In this document: in pieces, positions 10,807-22,000 of the stretch
Position numbering within the stretch: position 1 is the stretch's first letter
Layout of the letters: each line of letters begins with the position of its first letter
NCBI GenBank assembly: GCA_012845835.1
Contig: JABAKD010000108.1
Location: 722,001 to 786,000, forward strand
Source: Undaria pinnatifida
Taxonomy: Eukaryota > Sar > Phaeophyceae > Laminariales > Alariaceae
Reading direction: 5' to 3'
Length of the DNA stretch: 64,000 nt
Notes under the pieces: model-generated
What the model was told of the DNA's origin: nothing
Database searches by the model: none
What the model saw: only the letters and a program-made list of their open reading frames with translations
Position numbers and translations under genes: made by a program

Positions 10807-13800
10807 GGCAGACAGACAGACAGGCAGACAGACAGACAGGCGTTTTTGCTGTACTATATAATAGGAATACGTGCGGTCACGAGTGTGTTCGTGGTCTACT
10901 TCGTACTGACTTGTCAGTAACTGCACACATCAGAACACACAACTCGCTTGATGGAAATGTTGGGGGGCTGGGCTGGGCTAGCCCTCGGCCCGCCGTAGAC
11001 GCCATAATAATGCCTGGCATGACGTCGTACGTCGCTCGCGCATTCACCGTGAGACGTGTGTGAATACTAACAATGTGCTGCCTTCAATTTTTTCCATGCA
11101 AAAACATTGCAGCCAGCCGACAAGCCCAAATCGTGGAGCTCGGTGGGCTGAAGCTTCTCCTGCCCCTGGCGAACTCTCGGGACATCGAAGTCCAGCGTTT
11201 GGCCGTGCACGCCCTTGCCAACCTCTCCGTCGATTGTGAGTCGCAAGTTCTACTATTAGCCTATTGTGCCAATAATCATTTTTGGCTCCATGTACCAGGT
11301 ATGTATTTTTGGCTCCACGTATGTATGTACATGGCGAAAACTGGAAAAAAAAAAAGTGATATGTCAGTGCGGTGTTACTGTAGTCTAGTCTAAATAGAGT
11401 GCGAGCGCGCAACATACCATAGGGAGGACTGCGGTCGATGCCCCGGGGATGGAACGTTGCTGAGGAAGAGGATAATTATAGCAGGTAGCTAAACATGAAA
11501 ATACGGGGAAGGGAACTTGGGGAATGGGTTTCGGAGAGTCATAGAAGAGATGCTACTTCTTCGCGGAAAGATAGTAGATTTCTATCGGAACGCCATCTGT
11601 GCTACATCGTCGAAGGGCAAACATAATAACAATAACGACGGCATAATAATAGTACTACCTTGGTACTACTAACAAAATGAATAACTAGCAATAGTGCACA
11701 CCACGCGCGTACCGTGCAACCCGTTGCATTGAAGTCCGAAACATTACCAATAAAAACTAGTAATGAAACCATCACCCCCTAGGATGACGTGGCTGCCTGT
11801 TTCGCGATGACATATATGTATATGTCTGATCCTATAATGACCACTTTTATCCGTAATAATTTCCCTCTGGAGTCTCAAAAAGACTCACAGAAATAAGCTG
11901 TATGTCGTAGTGCACTTGTAGCAATAACCCGCATCGTGTTTTTGCTTTATTTAGCTTCCAAGCTGAATCGAGGAGAGAGGGTTCGCCGTCTGCGCTAGAT
12001 GACCATCGGTAGACATTGCTCATGGAACAATAGCAACGTACTCTGTACAAAATGTGCACATATAGCTCTAGACTACACCAACGACTCTCGTTTGTTCGCC
12101 ATGCCACGCTTACACCCTCTATATGCAGCAAACAATCAAGAAGTGATGGCAAAGGAGGGTGCAATCGACATCTTGATAGACATGCTGGGTTCGAACCACC
12201 CGCACCTACAAAGACAAGCCGCCAAGGCACTGGCAAACCTCGGGGTCAACACCCCGAACAAAGATAGTATTTGTACGGCCGGGGGAGTGCCCCCGCTGGT
12301 GCAGCTGGCTAGTTCGAAGAGTCGAGGCGTGGCCGTGGAGGCCGTCGCCGCTCTTGCCAATCTAGCTGTCAACGGTGGGTCAAATCGCTTCTAGTACTTT
12401 AAGTGCGCGTGTGTTGCTGCGCCTTTGCCGTAGGATTTTATCAAAATATCAAAAATAGCCTTACTTAGCCTTTTACTCTATCATGTATACCATTAAAACA
12501 CCTTTTCAATACCTTTTCAATTGTTACTAGTGTTAACACTGCCTTGGGAACAGGCTTGTCCGTAACGTTGTCCATGGAGCCATCTCTCATCTGAATACGG
12601 TTTCCTTGATGACTCAATCACCAGTTGAGCGCGCCAACACATAAATCAGTCTAGCTCGAATAATACACTGAGTCTTACCATCAAAAACGATGGACGTCTT
12701 AAACTAAACACGAATATGATAGATTAGTCTAATAACAGAGTTAATACATGAATGATTAGTCCAAACTCCACCCTACTTCCTACTACACAGTAGTTCGAAG
12801 TATGTGCTCATGTGTATGTCATTGCTGCCATCATTATCGCTGTTGATAATAGGTTGTTACTGTACGACATGTGTATTAGTACCAGGTATATTGTAAGGAC
12901 ATCAGAACTTAGCGCCCTTAGTAAGGACTGTGTCGTACTTGCAATAAATGAAATACCAGATGAGATAGGTATACAGGCTGACCAATAAACTCGTTGGACT
13001 ACAAATAATGGTAATATAGTCGGTGGTATTTGCCGGGTTACTCGTGCGGCGGCTAGTTGTTGATACAATGTTTTCAAGACTTGTCTCCCCCGTTCAAATT
13101 GCGACACCCCCCCCTCCGGGATTTGAAGTTAACCACATCCCACCGAAAGGGAAGCTCGTAGTCCAGTTTGTTTTCGTCTCCCTCTGTTCGGAAGTTATGT
13201 ATTGGTAGACTAAGTGTTGGTAGTGTATCTTGAAATGACGAACTACGCAACTAACATGCAACCACTATCCCATCCCACCTCACCTAGCTCTGTACCTCCT
13301 CCTTCAATTTCGCCGCTCAATACACGCAAACGATACACGCCAAACGTCAACTCAGACAAGAGCGAAATCCAAATTGTGCAAGAAGGCGGACTGGGGCCAA
13401 TACTGGACGGCGCTAGCTCAGACGACATGGAACTGCAGACGCAGTGCGCGCGGGCGCTGCGCAACCTCTCCGTTAACCGTGAGCATAGTCTATACGTATG
13501 CTCAGTATCCGGACCTTATGGTTGCTTTACTGGAAATATCTCTCGTCGTCCGTACGCCAGGCTGGAACCTATGATAATTAATACTTCGTATATTGTATTG
13601 TAGTGTATTGTAGTGTACCTGGTATGTCGGTGCAATTCGCTGGATAGATATGATATATGATACAACACCCAAGTATACAGTTAAAGCATGTCTAATGAGC
13701 GAACGCCCGACTGCACAAAGTATAACTGAACATTAATACCTACCTGGTATATATTAATAGCATGTACGCCTACCTGGTACATCGTATGTAAAGGCAATCG

Positions 13801-14446
13801 GGCAGTATGGTCCTAGGGACCGACTATTACTATTATACTGTATATATTATACTATAGTATGAAGGACCGCGTACTATTCAATACGATATGGATACAAATA
13901 GTATATATATAGTAATTGACAGTCGATATTGCATCTTGTGTTGTAACTAAAAGCGCGAAAAAAGGAGTCGGCGCTACCTTCTTGTCACCTCATCCCTCAA
14001 CTCCCAGTACACTAAATAAATATTGATATTTCCACCAATGCAATTCGGCGCAAGCCGCGATCTACGATGCACGACCGGTGGTACCACTTGGTTACTTGCG
14101 AACGTCAGCAGTGTCCATAAATTTGCTGACCACGAACTGCCCGCCCGTTTTCAGAATGGATGCGACTAAAAACTTAGGTTTGGTATGAATGGAACACCAG
14201 GCGCTAAATGAATTACAAGCACGCCAACCCCCCGCCCCCCCCCCCGCGCCCCCTCCCCTTCCCATGCACGCACTTCTTGTCAAAACACGCGCACTGCCTA
14301 TTTCAGCGTTGAACAAAGAACGCATACTCGGGATGGGAGGAAAGGACACCCTACAGCTTTTAACTCGATCGACCGACGAAAAGACAAAACAGCAGGCCGC
14401 CAAAGCATTAGCAAACTTAGATTCAAGCGCGCATGGCCGAAAATGA
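4462..14446 (+). CDS. Armadillo-repeat protein, complete, 274 residues
   Basis: Six exons: 4462-4522, 5732-5867, 11117-11235, 12129-12374, 13356-13478 and 14307-14446, totalling 825 bp (274 codons plus stop) with every junction in phase. Residues 1-21 are an acidic leader. Six armadillo repeats follow at about 22-65, 66-106, 107-147, 148-188, 189-229 and 230-267, each with the typical pattern (EGG.. at the start, LANL.VN at the end). Armadillo arrays form a right-handed superhelix that binds partner proteins; no catalytic domain is present. This stretch resembles Vac8-like arrays and the C-terminal array of plant ARK kinesins, but no motor domain is found upstream. Exon 2 could instead end at 5859; 5867 is preferred because it keeps phase with exon 3. 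No splice donor precedes the stop, though a further exon near 14826 cannot be excluded. Confidence 0.85.
4523..5731. other. Armadillo gene intron 1
   Basis: Noncoding. It contains an inverted AAC/GTT repeat element at about 4998-5360 (listed separately), a run of about 29 A at 5528-5556, and TACCTGGTA palindromes at 4808 and 5642. Confidence 0.6.
4998..5360. repeat. Inverted repeat element with (AAC)n and (GTT)n arms, degenerate copy
   Basis: The left arm (about 4998-5070) has GTGACCACGGACTCC followed by GCGAGAACAACAACAAC. The right arm (about 5179-5360) has a long GTT run and then CAAGTCCGTGGTCACAGG and the downstream consensus of the family. The same layout is better preserved at 26797-27437, and a right-arm-only copy is at about 61826-62190. 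Long poly-Leu or poly-Val reading frames here come from the GTT run. Confidence 0.7.
6095..6390. repeat. Tandem duplication, 147-bp unit, two copies
   Basis: Copies begin at 6095 and 6242 with TAGCTACCAGGTATTAATAA and remain nearly identical for most of the unit. Each contains TGGTATCAGAG (6183 and 6330). That string equals the primer-binding site complementary to initiator tRNA-Met in many LTR retrotransposons, but no flanking LTR is seen here. Confidence 0.75.
6691..6976 (+). repeat. Left LTR
   Basis: 286 bp, TGTTGG...ATCAACA. It is the partner of 8559-8841. Confidence 0.8.
7610..7790. repeat. CCG/CCA-rich trinucleotide tract
   Basis: A degenerate CCG-type repeat inside the LTR element. 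It is open in several frames on both strands (poly-Pro, poly-Ala, poly-Gly), which explains the overlapping long reading frames here. Confidence 0.8.
8559..8841 (+). repeat. Right LTR
   Basis: 283 bp, TGTTGG...ATCAACA, preceded directly by a polypurine tract. Confidence 0.8.
9350..10380. repeat. Minisatellite, unit about 217 bp, nearly five copies
   Basis: The marker GATCAGCCGAT or a variant recurs at 9375, 9596, 9811, 10029 and 10205, giving spacings of 221, 215, 218 and 176 bp. The last full interval carries a deletion. Units share GCGGGGYGGTATCGA and CCCGGGYTGTTGGAGTTG. The array is GC-richer than the surrounding intron. Long frames across it are periodic and are not taken as genes. Confidence 0.85.
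10660..10840. repeat. (CAGA/CAGG)n tetranucleotide repeat
   Basis: About 180 bp of alternating GACAGACAGG and GCAGACAG units. The reverse strand reads as Cys-Leu-Ser-Val repeats with no coding meaning. Confidence 0.9.
11236..14306. other. Armadillo gene introns 3-5
   Basis: Introns 11236-12128, 12375-13355 and 13479-14306. I see no genes in them. Intron 5 is AT-rich around 13840-13920. TACCWGGTA palindromes occur at 11293, 12890, 13616, 13741 and 13771. Confidence 0.6.
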
Positions 14447-16059
14447 TCAACTTGCTCGCTGGATGGAGGCGAGGAAAGGCTGTTGTTTTTGTTGCATGGC
14501 GTTGGTGTTGCGGTGGTTCTGGGGAGTTTGTAGAGCACGGCATGCAGGAAGGGGGCGGTGCTGCTATTCGTAGCTACCGTGAGCGGTTTGAGATGTTGCT
14601 CGGTTGCCATTGAATGGCCGTGTGTTTTACTAATTAAATCTATACTTGGCCGTGCTTGTTGCGATAGATCCAAGGTTGTGGAGGTGGTTGAAATGTAGCG
14701 GCATGGATTCGAGAGATAGTTGAAGGCGGAAGCGGTGAGTGTGTCGGTCACTAATCGATGTTAAACATAATGCTTGCAAGAATAACTAACTATTCATTTT
14801 TTTTCAACACACCCGAAAGCAGCACACAATCCGCGACGGCATTTCCTACCCGGGGGAGGTCCTGTGGGCCGGACACATCCCATTGAGTTCATTGCCGATG
14901 AAACTAAAGTGTCATTGATTTAGTATGCCCTGTGGAGTAGCTGGTGAAATTGGTTCCTACTACCCGGTATTAAGTCAAATATGCAGGTTCGGACCCTCAC
15001 TAGTGCATACGTGCACATACTCGTGCTCATGAGGATTTTTTCGATTATTATAGCGTAAATAATTGACCACAATAAAGGCGCGAGAGCGTGAGTTAGCAAT
15101 AATCGAGATGGAAATCGACGAGCAGAAAAAAAACGAAAAGAGACAATGCCGAAGTCTACAAAAACCCTGTGCGCGATAAAAATGAAGGCACGTACCGGGG
15201 GGGAGAAGGGAAGACACCTGTGACCATGGCTTGTCCAGAAGGTCGAAGAGGGCAAAATGTCTCAAGAGTTGAGCTGGAAAGTAAAAAGTTATGACAAGAA
15301 AAAAAAAAGTAAACCCGCGGGCATATCCTATGTGGGTACACCTTTAGTACTATCACCTATGGTACCTTAAGCCGGCTACCTATTCGCCCCAACCACCTTC
15401 ATGCGAACAGCTATTGCATCGCCTATTCGCCTATTCGCCTATTCCCGGCATTGGTATCTGGTATGAGTACCGCCTTCCAGAAGCGTGGCGTGGTGTATTC
15501 TACCCGTGTTCTACTCATCCCGAAACAACATGCTTTCCTATTATATAACCCCACCCCAACCCTTCGAACACTCCGCCCTCTCCTCACTGGTTGTACGACT
15601 TACAGGATACACTTGATAAACTGATGCATTTCCTTCCACAGCTGTCAGATTTTGTCCCCCTCAAAAACGGGTTTTATGGTTTTCGCGCACAGACTGACTA
15701 ACATCACCCTGTTGACCCTGGTACAAGCTACACTGTAGTTCCAAGGGGAGTCGCCGACCTATATCCTTAACGAGGACACACACCCAGCAATACGCGCGAT
15801 CGGAGTATCACACACAGCTTGCAAAGATGAGTTTCGACAAAATCTTCGATCTCACGGCTGGAGTGTATTTCTTCTTTTTTATAATATATATATGACGACG
15901 GGTGCTGTACGACACTCTATAACAGCTGTTTAGCATCCTGAGGAACCGTAGCCGCCTCTACCACAGTGCATCACCCAATAAACCCAACAAACCCAATAAA
16001 CGTCTACACGTTTTTTTTTTAGCACAGCGAATATCATTTACCAGGGCCCACCGGCGTGC
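14447..16059. other. Convergent intergenic region (armadillo gene / Ttd14-like gene)
   Basis: This should hold the 3' UTRs of both genes. A short open stretch at about 14826-14930 (plus) follows a pyrimidine-rich AG and could be an alternative 3' exon, unproven. A dispersed-repeat copy lies at about 15055-15290 (minus). CCTATTCG is repeated at about 15419-15445. Otherwise featureless to me. Confidence 0.5.
15055..15290 (-). repeat. Dispersed repeat family R2, copy 1
   Basis: Read on the minus strand it carries CTTCTGGACAAGCCATGG-like sequence, then a C-rich tract, GTGCCTTCATTTTTATCGCG and CTCACGCTCTCGCGC. Related copies are at about 23640-23790, 26500-26640, 52455-52600 (minus), 58250-58440 and 58740-58910. 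Confidence 0.75.
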
Positions 16060-19000
16060 TTATGCGATAGCCATGGCCAGCCATTCTTTCAACGACTGAA
16101 AAGACACAAAACATGAAGCAATTTCCATAACGTGGGCACTTTGCGCGTACCACCAAGGTCTTGCAAACGTTCCATTTAACACTCGTTTACTAAGAGGGAG
16201 ATTGTCTCTATTGTCCTGCTGGTGTGGAGTGTAGCGTACAATGCATCCCCTCCGTCCTTGCTCCGCTCCTTCGCTTATTCGTCCACCGCCAAGAAAGTCG
16301 GCAGAGACAACTCCCCACCCTGCATAAAAAAACAACGTTAGCGAAACAGTGCAAGGACACGAAGTGCGCCGCACAAAACCGTCGTTTGAAATACTCGAAA
16401 TGGAAAAAGGACAGCTTTGTCACGCAAGTTCGCGCGTATGTGGTACCTGGTATCTGTTATACGGTGTACGGTACAAAGCGCGCCAGTGGACAGATGGTGC
16501 GGTAGCTCGCTCGCTGGCTTGAGGCTTACCAGCTCTATGTCTTGAGCGCTAGTAAGTCCAGCGGTCGACGCCATATCACCCTCTCGGAATATATGTACAA
16601 GTATATATATATATTATTATTAAGATAGTACGACGTACAACTATACTGCCGAGAATACGGTGTAGGAATCGCCCTCACTGGATACAGTGCCATACATGAC
16701 AACACCGCTCCACATTTGCCTGGGGCAATATACCACTCCCAAACTCTCGGGCGCCTAATCGCTTCAACCTAGCAATAGTTTTGAGATTCGACGCCAGCTA
16801 CTGCTCCACAAGCCTCATAGATGCAGCACAAATCGCGCGCATATGGCGTGTGGCGTTCCAAATGAAGACGGGCGGGCAGTGCAACACCTCAACCAAGTAA
16901 GCCAAGCATGTGGACATGAGCAAAAAAAAACAAGGGTTCGTTTAGTAGGGTATGCTACGTCTACTCTGGACGTGCCTGTGTATCTACCCGCGTATAACCA
17001 ACATAATCGAGCGTCGCACCCGGGTTCCGCAGAGTAAAACGCCTTAATTACCGTAAACTACACAAGATAACACACCCCCGGTGATACATTTGAGCGCTTG
17101 AAAATATTATCACCGGGTGTGGTATCCTGTGGGGGGTGTGGTATCTTGTGTAGCCCCGGTGATAGAGTGCTGGTCGCGGCGGCCCCCAGGGGGTGTGATA
17201 AACCAGGGGGTGTGATAGCACGTCCGACCTCCCACGGGGTACGTTTGGGGGTGTGATAAATGGGGGGGTGTGATAAACCAGGGGGTGTGATAGCACGTCC
17301 GAACACCCACAGGGTGTGTTTGGGGGTGTGATAAATAAGGGGGTGTGATAAACCAGGGGGTGTGATAACCTCCGAACACCCACAGGTCGTGCTTGGGGGG
17401 GGATACCGAAGCACTCCTTGTAGAGTTGAGCCGCTGCTGCGGCACACTTAAAGGGGTGTGGTATTGCGGGGTGGTGATACCTGTCCGAACGTCCGCACAC
17501 ACGGTATGTTTTTGCGCCTGCTGTACAGCTGCGGTCGAAGCAGTTGTCGGAGAAGCGGGGGCACATGCAGAGGCATTTTGCTCTCCCTCAACGTTCATGT
17601 TGTTGGAGGTCTCCACACGGGGTGTTCCCCCCGCACACAGGGTGTAATGTTGTGTGCCCACGGGGCAGATGTTCTATTGACCCCGGTGGTAGAAAAGAGG
17701 GACCCTGTGAATGTATGCGGCGTAACTAAAATTATCACCGGGGTGTGGTATCTTGTGTAGCCCCGGTGATAAATCGATGGTTGCAAAAATGCGCCCAAAA
17801 TTATCACCGGGGTGTCGTATTCTGTGGGGGGTGTGGTATCTTATGTGGGTGTGTTATCTTGTGTAGTTTACGGTACGCCCGTGAAGCAATCTCAAAGTTG
17901 TACACAATAAATCTCCCTGAAGAACAGACGAAACAATCTCAGACTTGTCCACGCCCTACCACCTCGCCTCCTCATCAATGCGACAAATCCATTGCAGATC
18001 GACACACGCCCAAGAAAACAAAGAGCCGGGGTGAGGGAATCTCACCTCCGAGTGTCGATGAAGCACGCTGATCCCGTAAGCCGGTTTGAGGTCTGTGCGA
18101 AGCTCAAAGGCCTGTCTCTCCCACAAGAACGCCACCCTGCGTTGCAAAACCTTTGGCCTAGCAGCATCCGCCTTTTCTCGCTCGATCTTATTGAAAGCTT
18201 CTTCTGACAGATGCCTTGTGTCGTCGGCGACTGTACCGTCGTCATAGCTATAAAGGGTCGTTATTCCATACACGAACATTCCTGATCACAAACACAAGTG
18301 ATCGTTGCAAAAAGGTCGTTATTCTGTACACGAGCAATACTGTTGGCACACACGAGTGATCATTCGTGACATTGAAGGACGACCGACTACTACAATAACA
18401 GGACCGTCACCAAGCAATACAATGCAATACAATGCAATACAGTGCAATACAATGCAATACAATGCAATACAACGCAATACAATGCAATACAATCAAATAC
18501 GATACGATACAATGCAGGACAATGCAATACAATGCAATACAATGCAATACAATACGATACAAGATTACACTATACAAAACAAGAGCGTGACAATATTATA
18601 CCATACAATACAAGAGCGATCACTCGTCACCTTGAACGAATGGTTGACAAAAACAGACAGACCGACAGACAGACAGACACACCATCAAGCAAGCAGTGGC
18701 TTCGAAAAGGCAGCCGCGGTAAAAATGCGCGAATCAATCTACGGTCGTTGCAGCGACAAGATAATCTACGGAAATTGTGTTTCATCTTCGAAGGCGCTGG
18801 TGTGCGTGCGCTATGTTCGACAACCAGCGTCCACTGGAACACTTGAACACTTGACACGAAGCGAAAAATCGGCGAGAGTGGAAGGGAGTCGCTACTACGT
18901 TGAGCGGGCTAAATGAGCAAGCCCGCTACTCTTGGAAAAGACGACATTGTGAGTAAATGGGTTAATGAAAGGTGAACGAAAGGTGAACGAGTGAGTGAAT

Positions 19001-22000
19001 GAGTGAATGAAAGGTGAATGAAAGGTGAATGAAACATCAACCATCAAATTGAATGAAACATCAACCACAAAAGTGAATGAAACAACCATTAGAGTGAACG
19101 AAAAACACGTGCTACGGCAGAGGTGCGCTTTTCTGTTCTTGGTTTATTTCTTGACCACTTGAGAAGCTCTACTTGTATGCTATGGTATGCTATGCTATAC
19201 TTGTATGCCTAGACTATAACCCAATAGGTGTTTTGTTTGTTGGGAAAACCGAAAAGGTGAATCCGACGAACAAACAAACCCATGGCATACAAGGTATCCA
19301 ACGGAACTTGCTGCAAAACAAAGAGCTAAATTCCGACGATTTTATGACCAGTATGAATACGAATATGAATAGGTCAAGGAGCCCCGTCTTTCTGAAATAA
19401 AAGAGGCCAAACACTGCTCCCTTCCTCTATCGTAGCCTTTATCGTAGCCTTTATCGTAACCTTTATCGTAGCCTCTATCGTAGCCTTCATCGTGGCCTTT
19501 ATCGTAGCCTTTATCGTAGCCTTTATCGTGGCCTTTATCGTAGCTTTCATCGTAGCCGTTTTCGTAGCCTTCATCGTAGCCTTTATCGTAGCCTTCATCG
19601 TAGCCTTTATCGTAGCGCGTATCACTAACAAATAGGTGAAGGTTTTGCTATTGTAATCGCAATAGATCACAAGAGGGAGCCGCCAACTCTCCGTTGAGGT
19701 AGGAGCTACAAAAGACAGGCTTGTATCGGGCATCCAACTCACGAAACTCACCACCTCTACCCCTCTTTTCCAAAAAAGCCTCGCTCGACACGCACACCGG
19801 AGGAGCTTCATTTTTCGCCGAGGTGTGTGCTACGAGAAGGTTGCTTTCCCTTGTCGCTGCATCTCGTCGAAGGAATATCTGCTTCGTGTAGCGGTCAGCA
19901 ATCAAATCAGAAACAAATCGATACAAAATATCGATGTACATGTGTACAATAACAAGGGAGCGGGGGAAGAGTGGAAAACCGTTTTATTAATAATAGTGCA
20001 ATTACAAGTGTAATCAACATCCGGCCTGACAGCAAAAATATCAAGTGCGCTATGTTGCCAGAATGATCCAGTGATGGTACCAATACAGAGCATCCGTGGT
20101 GGCCCCTTCTATTACACGCCGACACCGCAGCTTCTTTCCATCGTCATCATCAACCAACTTCTGGGCCAGAAACATGTTTCCCGTCATGCGATGAACCCAC
20201 GTGTTCCTTCGCATGGCATGCGCATATCCAAACGACTATTTCAACCACAACAGTGCGCCAGCTACGAATAACGCCAGTCATGTAGGCAGTGACATATAAC
20301 ACCCGCTCTGAAAATTTGCGCGGTGCATGACACATCTGTCAAGCGTGTTCCACTGGCCAACGTCATTGGTTCAACGTAATTGGTCAGTCACATCGGTCAG
20401 TTTCGATTCGTCAATGTCATTGGTCAGTCACCTTTTCCGCCTGAAATTCTTCCGTCGGTACAGGAAACTCCTCGAGCGGCGGTGGAGGCTTCGTCAGGAG
20501 AAACTTGCCAAGCTTCCGGGGTTTGCATGGCAGGCCGACTAGCCTCGAGGCGGCGGCCGTCACTCGATCCATTTTGGCTTCGAAGTCCGTGGAGTTGTCG
20601 ACGATGATTTGACGGGGATGACCCAGCCAGGCCGCTTCAGTTCGCGCATCCACCTTCCCATTCCGAAACGACACACACATTTGACTTTTGATTCAATAGT
20701 ACCAACACTGCGCAGCTAATTTTCGTGAGGCTTTAAACTTGAGCAGCTGTATTAAAGTGCGGCTTCATACACACATAAACACATACAGACATACAGACCT
20801 AATGACATATACGCATAGGACGAAAAATACAGTAAAACACAAACTGCACTTGAGCGGTATTCGGTAACTCCTCAATTCACCCAAGCCCCGTCTGTCAACA
20901 ACGCTTTAGGCAAAACCTACTACCCCTATGGCCGTACGCGCCACACCTACTAACGTACTAATATCACCATCACACTCAAGGAGGCGGTGTGTCGCGCGGA
21001 CGGGGTGGCTCTGGCGATGCAACTGCCGATCACGCAAGTAGATGTTAATGGGTCGCGAGACGGGTGATGAAAATATACCAGGTATTTTTTTCCCCGGCGA
21101 TTTATGTTTAATGTACGAGTACAACACAAAGGGATGAGGCCTGAATGCCGTTCGATCTATGAATATAATATTCATATCACCACTTTACATCCTTCCGCCC
21201 TCTTCTACGTGTAAGAACAGGTTAGCCTTTATCCAAGTGATTTTTGGTTTTCAAAAAAAATAAAAGGATGAGGCCGGAATGTCCTTCGACAGCTTATGAT
21301 ATTCATACCAACACTCTACCTGGTATATGTTTTCGCCCACCAAGCCACCCCAACAATGAATTGTTATCAAAACAATATTAAAAGCATTTAGCGACTGCGG
21401 TACACCCACGTACGTTCACGTTCGATAAGGTATTTCACATCATACATTATACGTATTTTTGCGATATGGTAGTTCATTTCTAATGATATGGTACTTCATA
21501 TGTACTTACTTTTATTATATCGCATCCCACAAGTAGTATGTGATATATCATATCATATCATATCATATCATATCATATGGCCTTTCGTATGTCACACGCA
21601 CATTTATGGCCGCCTCGACAGACTCGCTCCTTGCTTCGTTGTTGTCCAGCGAGTAGTGCTTTTCCGCTCCAGAGGCTGCCGTCACAAGGTGGAGGATGCC
21701 GTCGTAGCGACCATCGCGCAAGGATACCTCGTCCATGCCATTTGCTTTCACCTGCGAATGGAGGGAGGCGGACCACTTTTCGCATGTGAGAAACAAGATG
21801 CTTCGCCCCCTGGGACACGCAAAGGCACCTATTCATCGTCTTACTCCTATTCATCGTACTCCTAGTCAACCCCTGTGGGCTTCAGAAAGAAAAAAAACTG
21901 ATTGCAGCACCGACCAAACAGAGCAGCCGGGGCTGCTTGGGTAGGGGCAGCGTCCGCTTTGCAATGGAAGGACCTGCACTGGACGACACGCATGCAGCAT

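Larger units (their letters stand above)
5868..11116. other. Armadillo gene intron 2 (5.2 kb), rich in repeats
   Basis: Noncoding for the host gene. In order it holds a 147-bp tandem duplication (6095-6390), an LTR-flanked element (6691-8841), a minisatellite (about 9350-10380) and a CAGA/CAGG tetranucleotide tract (10660-10840). Stretches between these show no recognisable content. Confidence 0.7.
18230..20077. other. Intron region of the Ttd14-like gene, dominated by simple tandem repeats
   Basis: Contains CAATACAATG repeats (18415-18570), AATGAAAGGTG-type repeats (18960-19090) and CGTAGCCTTTAT repeats (19424-19620). Part of 20078-20160 may be a coding exon. No other content is recognised. 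Confidence 0.5.

Noticed and set aside
10615-10926. Cys/Leu/Ser-rich minus frame
   Set aside because: Translation of a CAGA/CAGG tetranucleotide repeat.
17048-17661. Minus frames of 129-183 codons rich in HTP and ITPP
   Set aside because: Arise from the internal tandem array of the inverted-repeat element; no transposase or other domain.
19374-19811. 145-residue minus frame with Ala-Thr-Ile-Lys repeats
   Set aside because: Unit of 12 bp keeps the frame open; not a protein-like composition.
20078-20270. Minus frame reading ...YWYHHW as a transposase fragment
   Set aside because: No DDE motif or repeat context; its acceptor phase fits the Ttd14-like gene better, so it is kept only as a tentative exon.
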